A DNA stretch of 64,000 nucleotides, taken from the NCBI GenBank assembly GCA_907163375.1, contig CAJQUW010016171.1, forward strand, positions 1-64,000. Reading direction: 5' to 3'. The stretch comes from Prostheceraeus crozeri (taxonomy: Eukaryota; Platyhelminthes; Polycladida; Euryleptidae). The notes under the pieces were generated by a model. It saw nothing but the letters and a program-made list of their open reading frames with translations. It had not been told where the DNA came from and ran no database searches. Below are positions 10,300 to 22,717 of this stretch, one piece after another. The first letter of the stretch is position 1, and each line of letters starts with the position of its first letter. A program made the position numbers and the translations under genes.

Positions 10300-11359
10300 A
10301 CAAAGCATGCTAAAATAGAATTATTCGATGTCAATATTAATGGATTAAATGAGGATAAAATAAAAAATGAGGACTTTTTACATGATATTCAGGAACCTAA
10401 TATCATATGTCTAACAGAAACACATTTGACTCGTACCCAAGCTCAACCGGTGTTTGAAAATTGCTACGGTCTTCATACAATAGCCAATAGAAACATCAAT
10501 CGCGGGAGAAATATAAAAGGTGTCTCGATATATAAAAGAAACTGATGATATTTCAATGCTAGATATTGAAAGTTTGATTAAAGAAAGAGGAATCTCCAAA
10601 TACTCAAATTAAAAAGTACTCATTGGAATAATTTAGAACATATATTCCTGATTGTTTGTTATGTAGATAACCGAGATTCAAAATACAAAGACAGAGAAAT
10701 ATATGAAAATATTAAGCAATACATGATCCAATTTAGAATGGAAAACATAATAATGATCGGGGATTTCAATGGTCGTATTGGCAATGAAACAAACTATGTC
10801 ACTTGTACACTTCCAGAAAGAAAGTCAGATGACGTTTTGATAAATCCGATGGGCCGAAATTTAATTAACTTTTGTAATGAAACTTCTTTGATAATTGCAA
10901 ATGGTAGGTTAGAAAATAATTCTGAGGGTAGATGCACTTATTATAGAACTCAAAATGACGAGATACGTAAATCAGTAATTGACTTCCTTCTTATATCGGA
11001 ATCAATAGTAAATAATCTTAATTCCTTTCAAATAATGGAACCAACCGGTTCCATATACGGATCACTCTCCAATGATAATAGAATTAAAAATAAAATTGAT
11101 ATCAGAATTTGAGGAACAAAATCATCAACCTGATCAAGATTGCCATCATACCAAAGTAATCAAACCTCATAAATGGAAAAGCGATATGAAAAATAGCTTT
11201 AACCATAAAAAGTTTATTGAAAGATGTAAAGGTCTAAACAAAAAAATTTTGAAAAATGATCTATCGGTTGAAAATATCTATAATGAACTAAGCAAAATTA
11301 ATTCGATTTGCATAAAAAAATATCAAAAAGCCAATTCGAAAAGTTTTTCTTTCAAGTGA
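10300..11359 (+). pseudogene. LINE APE-type endonuclease region, broken
   Basis: Pieces in different frames give the order expected of an apurinic-type endonuclease: FDVNINGLNEDKI and IICLTETHLT (10330-10430), then IIMIGDFNGRIGNE (about 10750-10790) and SVIDFLLIS (about 10973-10999). At least three frame changes occur between 10540 and 11440, so no complete nuclease is encoded. The linker towards the RT lies at 11072-11359. Confidence 0.75.
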
Positions 11360-11441
11360 AACACGAAAATTTAGAAAATGTTATAGGAAGAATGTTTCTC
11401 AATGGAAAGAATTCCCAACAGCTGAAAATTTATGTAGACTG

Positions 11442-13301
11442 ATGGAAAGTAAAAGAATCTTAAATAAAAAAGTGAAAGTGGATAGAAGACTGGAAAAGAT
11501 AAATAAATTAAGAAATTTAAGAAATGCAAGAAAAAATAATGATCATAAAGGATATTGGCAACTGATAAATGAAAATAAAACTGTTAAAAAAACTAACCGC
11601 AAATGTGTATTAAAGGCTTCAGATTTTTATTCCTACATTGTAGCTAATGACTTAAAGGTATCAAGCAGTACATGTTTGTCTTGCAACAGTCTACCAAAAA
11701 TATTACAAGGCCAAGTAAATGCTGATAATCTAAATAATATAATTACAAAAACTGAAATTGTAAATGCTCTTAAAGAATCCAAGTCACAGAAAACAAGTGG
11801 CCCTGACAGAATAACTTATGAAGCATTAAAGATATGTGAAGAAGAGACAATTGATACTCTAGAAACGCTGTATAGCTATGTACTGAATAATGCTGATGAA
11901 ATTCCTTGGAGAAGTAGTTGGATTACACCAATATTCAAAAAAGGAAATAGAGCTGATCCAAATTCATATCGATATATCAACCTATCATCCTGCATAGAGA
12001 AGATTCTGACGAGAATTACAAATATGCGACTCAACAATTGGTTAATGGAAAATAACGTTATTAAGAAGAATCAAACCGGTTTTAAAAAGGGAAGTTCCGC
12101 ATTGGATAACGTGCTAATTATCGAGGAAATTATGCAAATTTATAAGAATATAAAACAGCCATTATTTCTAGGTTTCGTTGATTTGTCGAAGGCTTTTGAT
12201 TCCATTCCGAAAAAGAGATTGATTGATAAGTTAAAAAGTTTGATGCCCGAAAGTAAAATTTTGTCATTGATCGTAAACACCATTATCAATAAAGAATACA
12301 AAATTTTACATTGCGGCAAAGAAACACAATCCTTCAAACTTGAAAATGATATTCCACAGGGAGATGTTCTATCACCAACTTTATTCAGTATTTACATAAA
12401 TGACTTTATTGATATCTTAAATGATAACAAAGACACGATTGATCCAGTAAGACTATTTGATTTGGAAATGTCATCAGTCATATATGCGGATGACATATTG
12501 CTCATGAGCGAAAGCATGCATGGTTTGAAAAGTCAATTTAAATTTCTTTACAAATATTGTACAGATAATGGCCTTAGCATTAATTATGATAAGACTAAAA
12601 TCATGACTCACAATATAGCTACTAAAATAGACAGAATTGACATCGTTCTTGATGAAAAATTGACATCCATAGAAGTAGTTGACAAATATAAGTATTTAGG
12701 AATGTGGATATCAAAAAGTAACAAAATTCATTTGGAACAATTGACAACTAAAGGAAAGCAAGCCTCCTATCTAGCAGCTAAACAGCTAAAAGAGTTTGGA
12801 CAAGTTACTGGAGATATTTTAAAGAATACATTTGAGATGCTTACGTTATCAAAAATGAAGTACTGTGACGAATTCTGTTTCTTTAATAATTTAAAAAGTT
12901 TAGATCAAATTCAATATCAATTTTACAAAAGATATTACCGTCTAAAGCAGACTACACCCAATTATTGTCTCATTGGTGAATTTGGAATATGTCCTATGGA
13001 TGCTCATTTCTCGAAGGCAGCTATGTGTTATTGGATAAAAGTAATTACGAGAAATGAAAGAAGTTTGATAAAAGAAGTATATGATGCAATATATCTCAAT
13101 ATGACTTCAGATGGTCATGATAGTAGATATACATGGTGCTGGCGAATAAGGCAGTTACTTACAAAACTCAGCCTGACAAATCTATGGGACGAACAGGTAA
13201 CGGCTGATAAAGGAAAACATTTGAGACTTGCAAAAAATCGAGTGACCCATTACTTTAGAGAAGTGATAATTCGAAAGTGGAGACTCTATATCATTTCATG
13301 A
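11442..13301 (+). CDS. LINE reverse transcriptase (ORF2 part)
   Basis: The 619-residue open frame contains the RT signature in order: KTSGPDRITYEALK, WITPIFKKGN, the fingers (TGFKKGSSALDN), motif A GFVDLSKAFDSI, motif B DIPQGDVLSPTLFSIYIND, motif C VIYADDILLM and the thumb KYKYLGMWISKS. Motif B usually reads PQGSVLSP; here S is D. Downstream IGEFGICPMDAHFSKAAMCYW is a conserved LINE block. The first methionine at 11442 is not the original start, since the nuclease precedes it. The frame leaves the protein at about 13270. Confidence 0.85.
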   Translation: MESKRILNKKVKVDRRLEKINKLRNLRNARKNNDHKGYWQLINENKTVKKTNRKCVLKASDFYSYIVANDLKVSSSTCLSCNSLPKILQGQVNADNLNNIITKTEIVNALKESKSQKTSGPDRITYEALKICEEETIDTLETLYSYVLNNADEIPWRSSWITPIFKKGNRADPNSYRYINLSSCIEKILTRITNMRLNNWLMENNVIKKNQTGFKKGSSALDNVLIIEEIMQIYKNIKQPLFLGFVDLSKAFDSIPKKRLIDKLKSLMPESKILSLIVNTIINKEYKILHCGKETQSFKLENDIPQGDVLSPTLFSIYINDFIDILNDNKDTIDPVRLFDLEMSSVIYADDILLMSESMHGLKSQFKFLYKYCTDNGLSINYDKTKIMTHNIATKIDRIDIVLDEKLTSIEVVDKYKYLGMWISKSNKIHLEQLTTKGKQASYLAAKQLKEFGQVTGDILKNTFEMLTLSKMKYCDEFCFFNNLKSLDQIQYQFYKRYYRLKQTTPNYCLIGEFGICPMDAHFSKAAMCYWIKVITRNERSLIKEVYDAIYLNMTSDGHDSRYTWCWRIRQLLTKLSLTNLWDEQVTADKGKHLRLAKNRVTHYFREVIIRKWRLYIIS

Positions 13302-13486
13302 TAGAATGCTCACTATATCAAAATTTACGACAAGAAACAGCGCCTTTGTTATGCAACTGTAGCAATACAACAGAATTCAATAAATTGATGAATATTTTAA
13401 CTCCGAAACTGGTAAAATCCATCGCGAGGTTTCTCAAAAAAGCAAACGACTTGCGAACGATAACTAAGGAAATCACTAATCAATAA
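13265..13486 (+). pseudogene. LINE ORF2 C-terminal tail
   Basis: ETLYHFMIECSLYQNLR is the usual ETxxHF...C..Y block at the end of many LINE ORF2 proteins. It lies in another frame than the RT, and the first cysteines of the block are missing, so bases were lost near 13265. The frame closes at 13486 and the 3' region follows. Confidence 0.65.
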
Positions 13487-13668
13487 ATATGAAATCTGGA
13501 AATTTATTTTCGTCAATTCTCCTCTCCTTCCTGTTCAGAATATGTTTCAACAACACCGACCGCACGCTGTTTTCTGCCATCAAGCTAATTTTTTTGTGGA
13601 TATTATGTGAGCACACATGCTCCTGTTTTCCAATGTTCTTGGAAATAAACATTTTTGACTTTTGACAT

Positions 13669-14404
13669 ATAAAACTGTTTGTTCGGCTTAATCAAGGGAA
13701 CTGAAAATTTCACAGTGCAGACAGATACATTTCACATGCAATCGAAGTCATTTGCCAAGGCAATGTAGGTAGAGAGATCATATCACTTAAATAGAGAAAG
13801 TTTGTGGCAGATAGATGAGAAAATAATTAAGACCACTAATTAAGCAAGACAGAAGAAACATAGAAATAGCCACACCAAAGTTTGAAACCCTATGTATTAA
13901 CCTCAGTAGACACTCTAAAGATTCATCAAGACCCTTTGGAAAGTGAGGATTTTGATCACCGTGCTCCATCTTAAGATCAAGCACAGAGAAAGGAGTAATA
14001 AGGAAGACAATTTGATACTCATTAATGTCGTACTGCCATTCGGTTTACATGCACGTATTTCACCACCTATAATGTCAAAGTAGGCCCACGTTTTAAATTC
14101 GTTTGAATTCTGTTCATGATTGTCATAATGTGAGTGAACATATCGAATTGTTCATGAGCATAATAAAATGTGTGGCATTTCTATACTTCACATCGCAGTT
14201 TTGATAAGCACCTCAGAAGCTTGATAGTGCGTCGATCAATATGGCCCACTATACACCATGGTGGCAGAACCAGGATATTGTTCTTTGCGTCTCAAGTATA
14301 ATTGCCCACTGTCTTGTGGAGCATGTCAACGTGAGTGGACTATAATTGGAATAACAATTATTGGAATTTAGAATCTTCTGAAATTTTAATAACATCTCAA
14401 TTTT
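13669..14404. other. No gene recognised
   Basis: AT-rich sequence with no supported feature. A 65-residue minus frame at 13787-13984 has no motif. Confidence 0.35.
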
Positions 14405-14770
14405 GCATGTTTTCAGTGATACGTTGCCAATTCGCGGTTGAACGCTCAATTGCGCGCTCAATCCACAACTAATTAAGTGCGATCGCAAGCCAACGCGGTT
14501 ATTTCCAGTGTATCGCGCGCGAAATTGAGCACAATAATAAAGTTGAGCGGTGTGCGCTCATTCGCACGAGTTCGCCTACAAATATGAATGCGATTAACTC
14601 TGGAATGTGGCCTTTTTATGTGAAAGTTCACTCGAATCTCGTTAATTCGTGTTTGTTCGGGTGCGAATCACGCCATAATTCGCGCAAAATCACAATAATT
14701 TTGAACGTAAAAATAGCTGCGATCGCTCGCGATCGCACTTGGTAATTGAGCGCGAATAAGCGCGCACTGG
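14405..14770. repeat. CG-rich palindromic repeat, MITE candidate
   Basis: An island rich in GCGATCGC, TCGCGCG and TTGAGCGC words sits in AT-rich DNA. The outer parts are inverted relative to each other: CAGTG near 14414 with CACTG near 14765, each followed inward by TCGCG, CTCAATT and AAGTGCGATCGC in the same order. Such CAGTG/CACTG ends recall hAT-type elements, but I found no 8-bp target duplication. Confidence 0.45.
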
Positions 14771-15699
14771 AGACTAGTGATTTCAAACATTATATGTAGA
14801 GTGGCAAATGCATATTTGGATTTATGTAACATCATATCATTCTTTCTGCTAGTCTTGACATCCAATTCAATTTAAGGGCACTTCTCTCTGTTGTGCTCAA
14901 CATTCATGCAAAAGCACAGTGATAATAGTGTAATGTGATTGTGCAAAAAAGATTTTTAATCATGTATAAAGCAGTTATGCAAAATGTTATACAAATCAAG
15001 CGGGATATGGCAAATTCAAGATGACATCAAAAATATCGCATTTAATGATTATTGTCGGTGATTACATTTGTGGCAACGTGTTAAAATAACGCAGCTTATC
15101 CAAGTAGGCTACTTATTGTTGCATACATAGCCATATTTGCATATCCTACAAGCATTTCAATTTTTGATGGAAATTCTTTATAATTACTTGCGAATACTAA
15201 TCATTAATAAATGTACTAGCTGCAAAAAATTGCTGAATCTCGTATCCTTCTATTTTTCATTTCTTTTTCATTTTCAGATACTACTAAGACATTAATGGCT
15301 CTTGGACGACAACACTGAGATGTGTGCTGGAAAGATCTAGGATATTTCGAACATCACTTCCCCAACATCAAACCATTATGCGAAAAGTCCTGCAATCTTT
15401 GTTGAATTATGTCTTTCACACCTCGATGAAGATGTTCATTCCATGAAGGACTTGAGAATTATGATAATTTTAACTTGACGATGAATTTGATGTAGACCTA
15501 GATTTAATCTCATTTCTGAATTGTAAAATGTAAAAGTTTCAGAAAAATTATTGTTTTCAAATTAAAAGTCAACAGTCTGAGAAAGGGATACTAAGGGCTT
15601 GGACGTGCATAGAAAATGTTCCGTTGGTTTAATGATGAATGATAACAACTAGCGATCGGGAGATAAAAGTCTCATTCTTGCTATAAATCTGCAGAACTA
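14771..15699. other. No gene recognised
   Basis: AT-rich DNA; nothing supported. Confidence 0.35.
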
Positions 15700-15905
15700 C
15701 GGAGTTGAATATAATTGGGCCTTAGCATCTTGATTTTAGCTTTCATGACACAAACTCAGAAGCATACGCCGAAGTGCACAGTGAATATGACCAACAATGA
15801 GTCTAATACAGATGTAGAGCGGCAGCCCAGAGCACTTGTTCAATGGAAAAGGGTAGAAGGTCTATTTGGAGGTGATGATTACAAAAACACATTCAAGAAT
15901 ATGCC
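15700..15905 (+). repeat. Dispersed direct repeat, copy 1
   Basis: About 205 bp that match 16720-16925 at roughly 75-80 percent. Shared blocks include GATGTAGAGCGG, GCATACGC and GGAGGTGATGATTACA. The stretch is open in one frame here (64 residues from 15715) but not in copy 2, so coding is unproven. Confidence 0.65.
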
Positions 15906-16719
15906 ATAAATGATATTCTTAGATATCCCATAATATGCCATCAATGAAAATGTCTTTTGGGTAGAAGGACCTGGTGATCTACTTATGAAACATCACACCT
16001 CCGAATTCATTCATCCTCTAGGTCTGTGTGGGCTGGACGCGTGAAGTCGAGTATATGATCAATGAAAATCAGGCAAATATATGCATTTTTACCCGCAAAA
16101 TATTTAACAATCATGAACTAAATACTTCACACTGTGATTGTTGGAATTGCTAAAATAATCACGATTAAAATTAACTACAAAAATTGAAATGCTAAATTAG
16201 ATTTCTAATTTGAAGTTTTGAAAAGCAAAATTGAAAGCATGATACATGTATTTCCAGAATGCCGCAGTGCACATGCAAAGGTGGCATATTCTCATTGACC
16301 AACCAGACATTAAAAGATCAAAGCTTATCTAATAAAGGTACGTTTATGGTTCACTTTGAATACGGATTTAAAGCGAAATCCAAGATATCGGTAAACTCTG
16401 TGAAATCGGTAGACAAGTATGTCATCGGCATTATATTTCAACGGTCATGTATCCAATGGCAACCGATTTTAACTACATTCAATATAGAGCGTAAATATAT
16501 CGGTAGAGAACTCTGTAGCGTTAGAATTGCACCGATATCTCAAGTAGTAAAATGGCAGGTAGAGATGATGCAAATGAGAAATTGATATGCGAAGTGCAGA
16601 ATCCGATATCAGAAAGAAGTATAAACACCACATAATCACCGACTAAAATCGATGTCCATCTGCAGAGTCTACAGATGAATGCTGAAGATTGTCAAGACAT
16701 GCTTAAATGATTTGCAGAG

Positions 16720-16925
16720 TTACCGATTTGAATATAAATGTGCCTTAACATCTGGCTTTCAAGACACAACAAACGCAAAAGCATACGCTGAAGTGCTGCA
16801 GTGAATGCGACTTACAATGAGGCTTATACAGATGTAGAGCGGTAGTCCAGAGCAGTTGTTCAGTGGAAAGAGGGTGGAAAGTCTGAGTATTTGGAGGTGA
16901 TGATTACAGAATGACATTCAAGAAT
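16720..16925 (+). repeat. Dispersed direct repeat, copy 2
   Basis: Second copy of the repeat at 15700-15905, same orientation, about 1 kb downstream. It is diverged, with small indels. Confidence 0.65.
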
Positions 16926-18890
16926 ATCTATTCCTGCTGGATTACACCAGGGGAAAAGACCCCCTTCCTTCCGACCCCCCTACGTGCATGACATCTATTG
17001 AATTTATTCAATGCAACAATGGCACGGCTACCAACAGTCTCAAGACATTCCTTAGACTGAACTAGCAATGACAGCAATTATTGACAGCACACTCTCGATG
17101 CTTGATTCGGTCCGTCTCTTACTTTGTTTGGTCCGTCTATAGAAAATGTTGGTTGAGCCTTTCCAAGGAACTTAATATGTCCTTGGCCTTTCTAAGATGT
17201 CGCTCAGATTCTTTAACTGAAGGAGATAAGTACTCATCAAAACGTACGTGTATTTCCTTCCCTCGTAATGAGCATAATTGCACAAACAATTCCCACGCAA
17301 GTGACCCTTACGGCAACATGATATGAGAGACAAGGTTCTCATGCAGAGGAAGTCCACCATCCACAATCGTTGCGTTTATTGATGGTGGATTTATATTATT
17401 TAAAATTGTCTCTTGTTCAGCTTCATGCAGGGTTGAAGTTTTGCCGGCAAGTGGTAAAAACCAGGTAAACACCGACTAAGAATTCCGAAATATAGGTCTA
17501 CATGCATCTAATGAAATAATCGACGAAGATTTGGGGTTTGACTCTGACGAGACCTGAGAGAATCTTTCCACCTTGCAAAGCAATTTAAATTTCGACATAG
17601 ATAATAGCCTTTGATAACATTTTACATCATGATCAACAGATGCTATTACTTGATTTTATTATGGTTTCACGAGTCCACGACCCATTTCTTGAGCCTTATC
17701 AGACAAGATTCGACTTCAGCACCACTTATTATCCAGGTAATGAAAGTCAATAAATGCTCCCGAAAACATAATCAAATGAATGTCATTCTAAGCAAAAAGG
17801 CAACGATAGATATCGATGGATCTCAGATCCAAAGTATAAGAACGAGTCACTTTTATTAGAAATCGGGAGCTACTAACTTAGATATAAATCAGCTCCAAGT
17901 CTTCATTGTTGTAGCAGAGAATGAAAATTTGGTAGAACATACAGCAACAAGTGCGGCTCGTCAAAGGCAAATAGAAATCTTCGCAATAAAGTCTTATAGT
18001 ATAGCGTACATGTTAAAACAGCTTCTTCTAATTGTCAGTAAAGAAAATATTCTGAAACCTACACAACTGGTGGAATCTGAGAAGGAGAAACGATATTGAT
18101 GATTGGTGATATCGCATCGATGAGCAAAAGGCCGCTTCAACGACAAACGATGAAATTTACATACATTCATTGTGACGCTTTTGAAGTCATTCAGAGAAGA
18201 GTCATCCATATGATAGAACACATTCCACTCAAATGCCACAATTACAATTATGAAGGCTTTTTGATGAAACATGGACTAGAAAACTGAGCACCAGACGTTT
18301 TATCACATGTCAAGGCCAATTTCAGAGATTACCGACGATCCTGAGAGAAAGAATGACACAGCGCTCGAGTGAGACGACATCAAGACTAGGAAAGTCATCC
18401 AGTATTATATTTTGCAAAACTAATCGATATAAGATCGCTTTCCTTCCGTCTTGTGCATTGCGTTTTCGTAGTCTGAATGCCTTTTTACATGCTTATTCAT
18501 CCCTTTATAGCCTATGTATCATGATCATCTGTGACTGTCTATCTTTAAATAAAAACTTGCTAATTTTATTAACGGCCGAATGAGTCAAATTTGACTCATC
18601 GCATTTAAATTGTACAATTTCTCTTGATTCACAATTAGCGCAGTTTTACATGGTCGAAAAATGCTACCCACTTCACCAGATAAGAATATGTTTCAAAACA
18701 ACTTTTTTCTGACGCATTTTGGGGCGCTCAGTCCATTTCTCGACACGGGAAACTTCGATCTCCAAGGGTTTCATCTCTCTATCTTCGATCTCTTCTTCCA
18801 TCTCCCTATCTTCGATAAACAGCACTGGCGTACGCACGAGTCATCCATTGCATTGAGAAGGACGGTGGCTTCATTGTGTTCGAACTCCCA
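16926..18890. other. No gene recognised
   Basis: No supported coding region. A short palindrome GAGTCAAATTTGACTC lies near 18581-18596. Several short open frames show no motif. Confidence 0.35.
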
Positions 18891-18899
18891 ATGAGGATG

Positions 18900-19012
18900 C
18901 GAAATCACTTTCTCTAATGTCATTTGGGTACTTATGGGTTATCTCCCCCACCCAGGTTTTAAAATATCTCTAAAATCTGAAAAAATGAATCAATCGTCAC
19001 AAAGATTCAGGT
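18900..19012 (-). repeat. Interspersed repeat, copy 1
   Basis: The reverse complement matches 26485-26572: GTGACGATTGATTCATTTTT, AGATTTTAGA and GGGGGAGATAACCCATAAG are shared. Family unknown. Confidence 0.7.
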
Positions 19013-19039
19013 ATACGTACTTAACCTTAAAGCGCCGAG

Positions 19040-20240
19040 ACTACTATATAATAATAATGCGTTTATTAAATAACTGAAAATCAATCTTTACAGAAAAGCA
19101 GATACACACAAAGAAAAAATCAATAAGTCAACGTAGGTCAAAAACCGAAGAAAAACTTTTTACAAGCGAGGCTTACGAGTTCTTGTTGTATAGGCGAGTG
19201 CAGTATGGAAAAAAGGCCTGAGCACGCTTCTTGGAGCGACACAGAGGTGATAAGAGCTTCCTCGAGTATCTCAATCAACACGGCACAAATTTGTGAAGCA
19301 CATGAGACGGATTCAAGCAAGAGCAAAAAAGTTTCAAAGCTTTCGATGTTCTCCTATCAAGGCTATCGATGGTAGGCATTCTGAGACACACTCACTTCCG
19401 CAAATGATGCGGTGACAGCGTCTTCTAATTCTTTCTAGTAAAGAGGAATCAGTTACTGACATACCAACCATCAAAGGACAATTGTACTCCAAGACACTGA
19501 GAATAAGATGATGATAGATGAGGAGGAGATCATGCTTAGTCACAGATGGAATTTTCCTTGCAGACTTTAATATATGAATTCTTCTCGCTGTCTTCTTCGC
19601 AATGAATTTCGTATGACACTTCCAACCCGTACTTTCGTGAAAAACAACACCAAGCACTTTTAAAGATTCTGAACAAGGAAGTCTGTCATCACAATATGGT
19701 GCACCATTTCTTTTACCAGTCATCAGGAGATTCGTTTTGTTTTCATTTAAAACGAGCCCTCGACTATCACACCACGATGAAACATTTTCGATTTCAGCGG
19801 AGATACCCAGAGTAATATTCCTGCCATATTCAAAAGTAGTTATTATGACAATGTCATCAGCGTATTTATAAATTTGTGACGAAGGCTGAACACACTGCAA
19901 TGATTTCATGTAAGCACAGAAGAAATAAGGGCCTAGTATTGACCCTTGAGCCACACCTGAGGTCACGGGAAGATATGAGCTTACAATTCCATTTCGTAGC
20001 CGAACACGCTGCATTCTGTTTGAGAAGTAATCAATACACCACTCGATAAATCCTCGAGGTAACCCGTTTGATATGAAACATTGGATTAAGTTGTTGTGAG
20101 GGAGTCGATCAAATGCACGACTAAGATCGAATGAAACGACGGAAACCTTGTCGGTATTTGGATCATCGATGCTTGAAGTTATTTGCTCGTGCATGTGCAA
20201 ATGGGCAAAAAGCGTTGAGCATATATAGGACAAACTGGAA
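19040..20240 (-). pseudogene. LINE fragment, reverse transcriptase
   Basis: A 299-residue minus-strand frame (20233 to 19334) starts inside RT and carries motif A SFDLSRAFDRLPHNNLI, motif B SGVAQGSILGPYFF, motif C KYADDIVII and the thumb SLKVLGVVFHES; this is a Jockey/CR1-type RT. The element is 5' truncated, with no nuclease. The 3' end lies near 19040, where the minus strand reads AATAAA followed by an ATT repeat tail. The frame itself is unbroken for its length, which suggests moderate age. Confidence 0.85.
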
Positions 20241-21640
20241 TGAGGTGATAATACAGCCTAACCGTCATGCTGCACCTATTTTAAGTGATAATTATTCAAC
20301 ATATTATGAATCATGATTTTCTATCAATAGTCCCCGACTTGAATTAGCATGTCATGCTATGGGCCTATTTACTGATGGAGACTTCAATTTTGTTTTAGGC
20401 GTGTTAGTAAAAATAAGAACATCCTGCATGTGTAGAAACATGTTGCAGATTTGAATGGAAAAAAGCATGTGTGTTTGCTAATTCATGTTCAACTCATACA
20501 CGATGGTGGCTAGATATCTATGTTTGAAATATTGACGAGAATCGTTTTTGAGAGTTAGTCCCATATATAGGACGTTCATCACACTCGTGTGAAATGCAGT
20601 TTGGGTTAAAAATTCTCAAATTTAAGCCATGCAGAGATTTCGATGTTCTTGAATGCTCCAATCAACGGATGCACATATTTTGAATGTTCTTTTGCTGCCC
20701 CTGCCCGCTACAATAGTGCTTCAGAGGTGAATAACTGACATCTCACATCATTCGCGTGACAACTGCTGACACGAAGAAAAGAGCATCAAAAATGTATTTT
20801 TAATTCATTTATCTTTCGAGCAAGAACTTATTTAATTGTGATATTTCAGGATATAGGCTTGTACGCTAATACGAGTATACATACAGTAGTAAGGCCAACA
20901 TGCACAATGACACGTAATTGACCAGAATTAGTAAGATAGGAAGATGCCTCCAATCTCACATGGTATTTGGTAACTATAGGTACTGTAGAATATTTAAGTT
21001 TGACGACAGATAAAATACTTGTAGCCCGAGAACGACGCCCGATTTAGTGTGCCAACATAGTTTTTTTGGCAATCTCCATGGTGTGCAGTGTATGTTAGGC
21101 CTACCTCATTGTATCCATTCCTTCACAATAAAAATAGAAACTATGTGCAAGCTTAATTTTCAAATGAACTTAATGATTTATAAATATAGTTCACAAAATA
21201 TAATGTAAATTTGAAATATCACTTTACAATTTACTTATGAATTCTCCGATACACAATGTAAGTGTTAATCCAATGTAGGCCTCCATGTTAGTATAACATT
21301 CATGAAGCTTTCTTTAATTCGCCTTCATATTTTCAGTATGTACTGCATCAACGAGGAAGTGTTGGTGCATTGAGTAGATGAGAGCAAAGTGGGGTATTGG
21401 TGCGATGGAGTCATACGCCTGGTTTTCAAAAGAAGTTGCCGTGCAATTTTTCCGGATTATCCAGGTAGGGATTTGTATTTGAAAAACAGGCGCATCAGAC
21501 GAAAAAAGAGAGACATACATGGGACAACCTGATGATAAATCAACAAATCATTTTCTGATGCCAATTCATTTTTCAGCCAAGATACTGGGCTCCACGAAAC
21601 AGTCTGATATAGATGCTGGTGCTTCAGCTGGTCAGCCTGG
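20241..21640. other. No gene recognised
   Basis: AT-rich DNA without supported genes. A TATATAGGAC word near 20570 recurs at 20230 and 25897 and may belong to a dispersed repeat. Confidence 0.35.
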
Positions 21641-22640
21641 TCCTTTGACTTCAGAGGTGGTCTTATTCACGGGATTGAACTATATGGTGAACGAAATCTC
21701 AATGCTGACGATGACAAGGAAATCGGAAAATCGGGTAGTGTTGTATTGAGATTGGTTCAGCATCTGTAAAACAGCTACAATTACAAAGTTCTTTTTGACA
21801 ACTGGTTCAACTCGGCGAAATTGCAGGTAGCTTTGGCCAAGAAAGGCAGGCATACTTGACAATGACCAGCACACCAGGACTGAAACTTGACATGGATTCT
21901 GAATTGAAAAAGCGTGGGAGGGGTTCTATGATGGAGAATCAATGCTACAAAGACGGTGTGCTGTTATCAGCATTGAAATGGTTCGACAATAGAAGCGTGG
22001 TGGTTTTGAGCACATATTTGGGCAAGGGCGAAACTAGTCTTGTTCAGCGTTATGATCAAAGTAAAAAAATGATTGAAATCGAATGTCCTGCTTCTATTGT
22101 TGGATACAATCACATGATGGGTTTCATTGATGAAGCCAACAAATACGTTGCACTATACCGCATTACAACCCATTGCTACACAAGATTTTATACCCGATTC
22201 TTCTTTCACATGTTGGACCTGTCTCTTGTGAATAGCTGGCTTCTAAACAAAAGGGATTGCAATGACTGTGGCATTACAGACCAGATGAAGTTGTTCGAAT
22301 TCAAAGCTCAAGTTGCAACCAGTCTTTGTCTGAGAGCCAAAGAAGCAAGAAATTGTGAAAGACAGTCATTACAGGATTGCATGTTCATGAAGAAAAATAA
22401 GTTGTGCGAACCGAAGACGATACTGACTCCAAGCATCATCAGAAATGATCAAATTGCACATTGGCCAGTCATGATGAATCAAGGGCGCTGCAATATCAGA
22501 CCTGCAAGTACAAACATTCAACGGGATGTGATAGATGTCGTGTTCATTTGGACATCACAAAACAGAGCTGTGTTAAAGCTTTTCATAATGCCTTGTGGAT
22601 GCATGCAATGGAAACCGGTCGCAAAATACACTCAATAGTA
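21640..22640 (+). pseudogene. piggyBac-type transposase remnant
   Basis: The open frame at 21856-22638 holds the conserved piggyBac block DGVLLSALKWFDNRSVVVLS followed by QRYDQSKKMIEIECPASIV, YNHMMGFIDEANKYVALYR and FHMLDLSLVNSWLL. Just upstream, in other frames, NYKVLFDNWFNSAKLQVALAKKG (about 21778-21846, shown here in parts: NYKVLFDNWF, KLQVALAKKG) is the preceding conserved block. The C-terminal cysteine-rich domain (CKYKHSTGCDRC...C) continues in a different frame from about 22480. At least four frameshifts or stops break it. No inverted termini or TTAA duplication were found. It is an old DNA-transposon fossil. Confidence 0.85.
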
Positions 22641-22677
22641 ATGAAATCATTGATTTTTTCCTAAAAGTCTGTTGGCC

Positions 22678-22708
<31 letters not shown>

Positions 22709-22717
22709 ATATATAGT
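22678..22717. repeat. (TA)n microsatellite
   Basis: Alternating AT tract with one ACATGT interruption. It abuts the 3' end of the Penelope fragment at 22718-23767. Confidence 0.95.

Larger units (their letters stand above)
8560..13668 (+). mobile_element. Near-full-length LINE (PHD-finger ORF1, APE nuclease, RT)
   Basis: Order on the + strand: 5' leader, ORF1 with PHD-like zinc finger, coiled coil and CCHC knuckle, then APE-type endonuclease, reverse transcriptase and a cysteine/histidine tail, and a short 3' region with AATAAA near 13650 ending in a TTTTGAC repeat (about 13655-13668). A short tandem 3' tail instead of poly(A) is usual in CR1/L2-like LINEs. The exact 5' end is a guess, and I found no clear target duplication. 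Both reading frames are broken, so this copy is dead. Confidence 0.8.
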
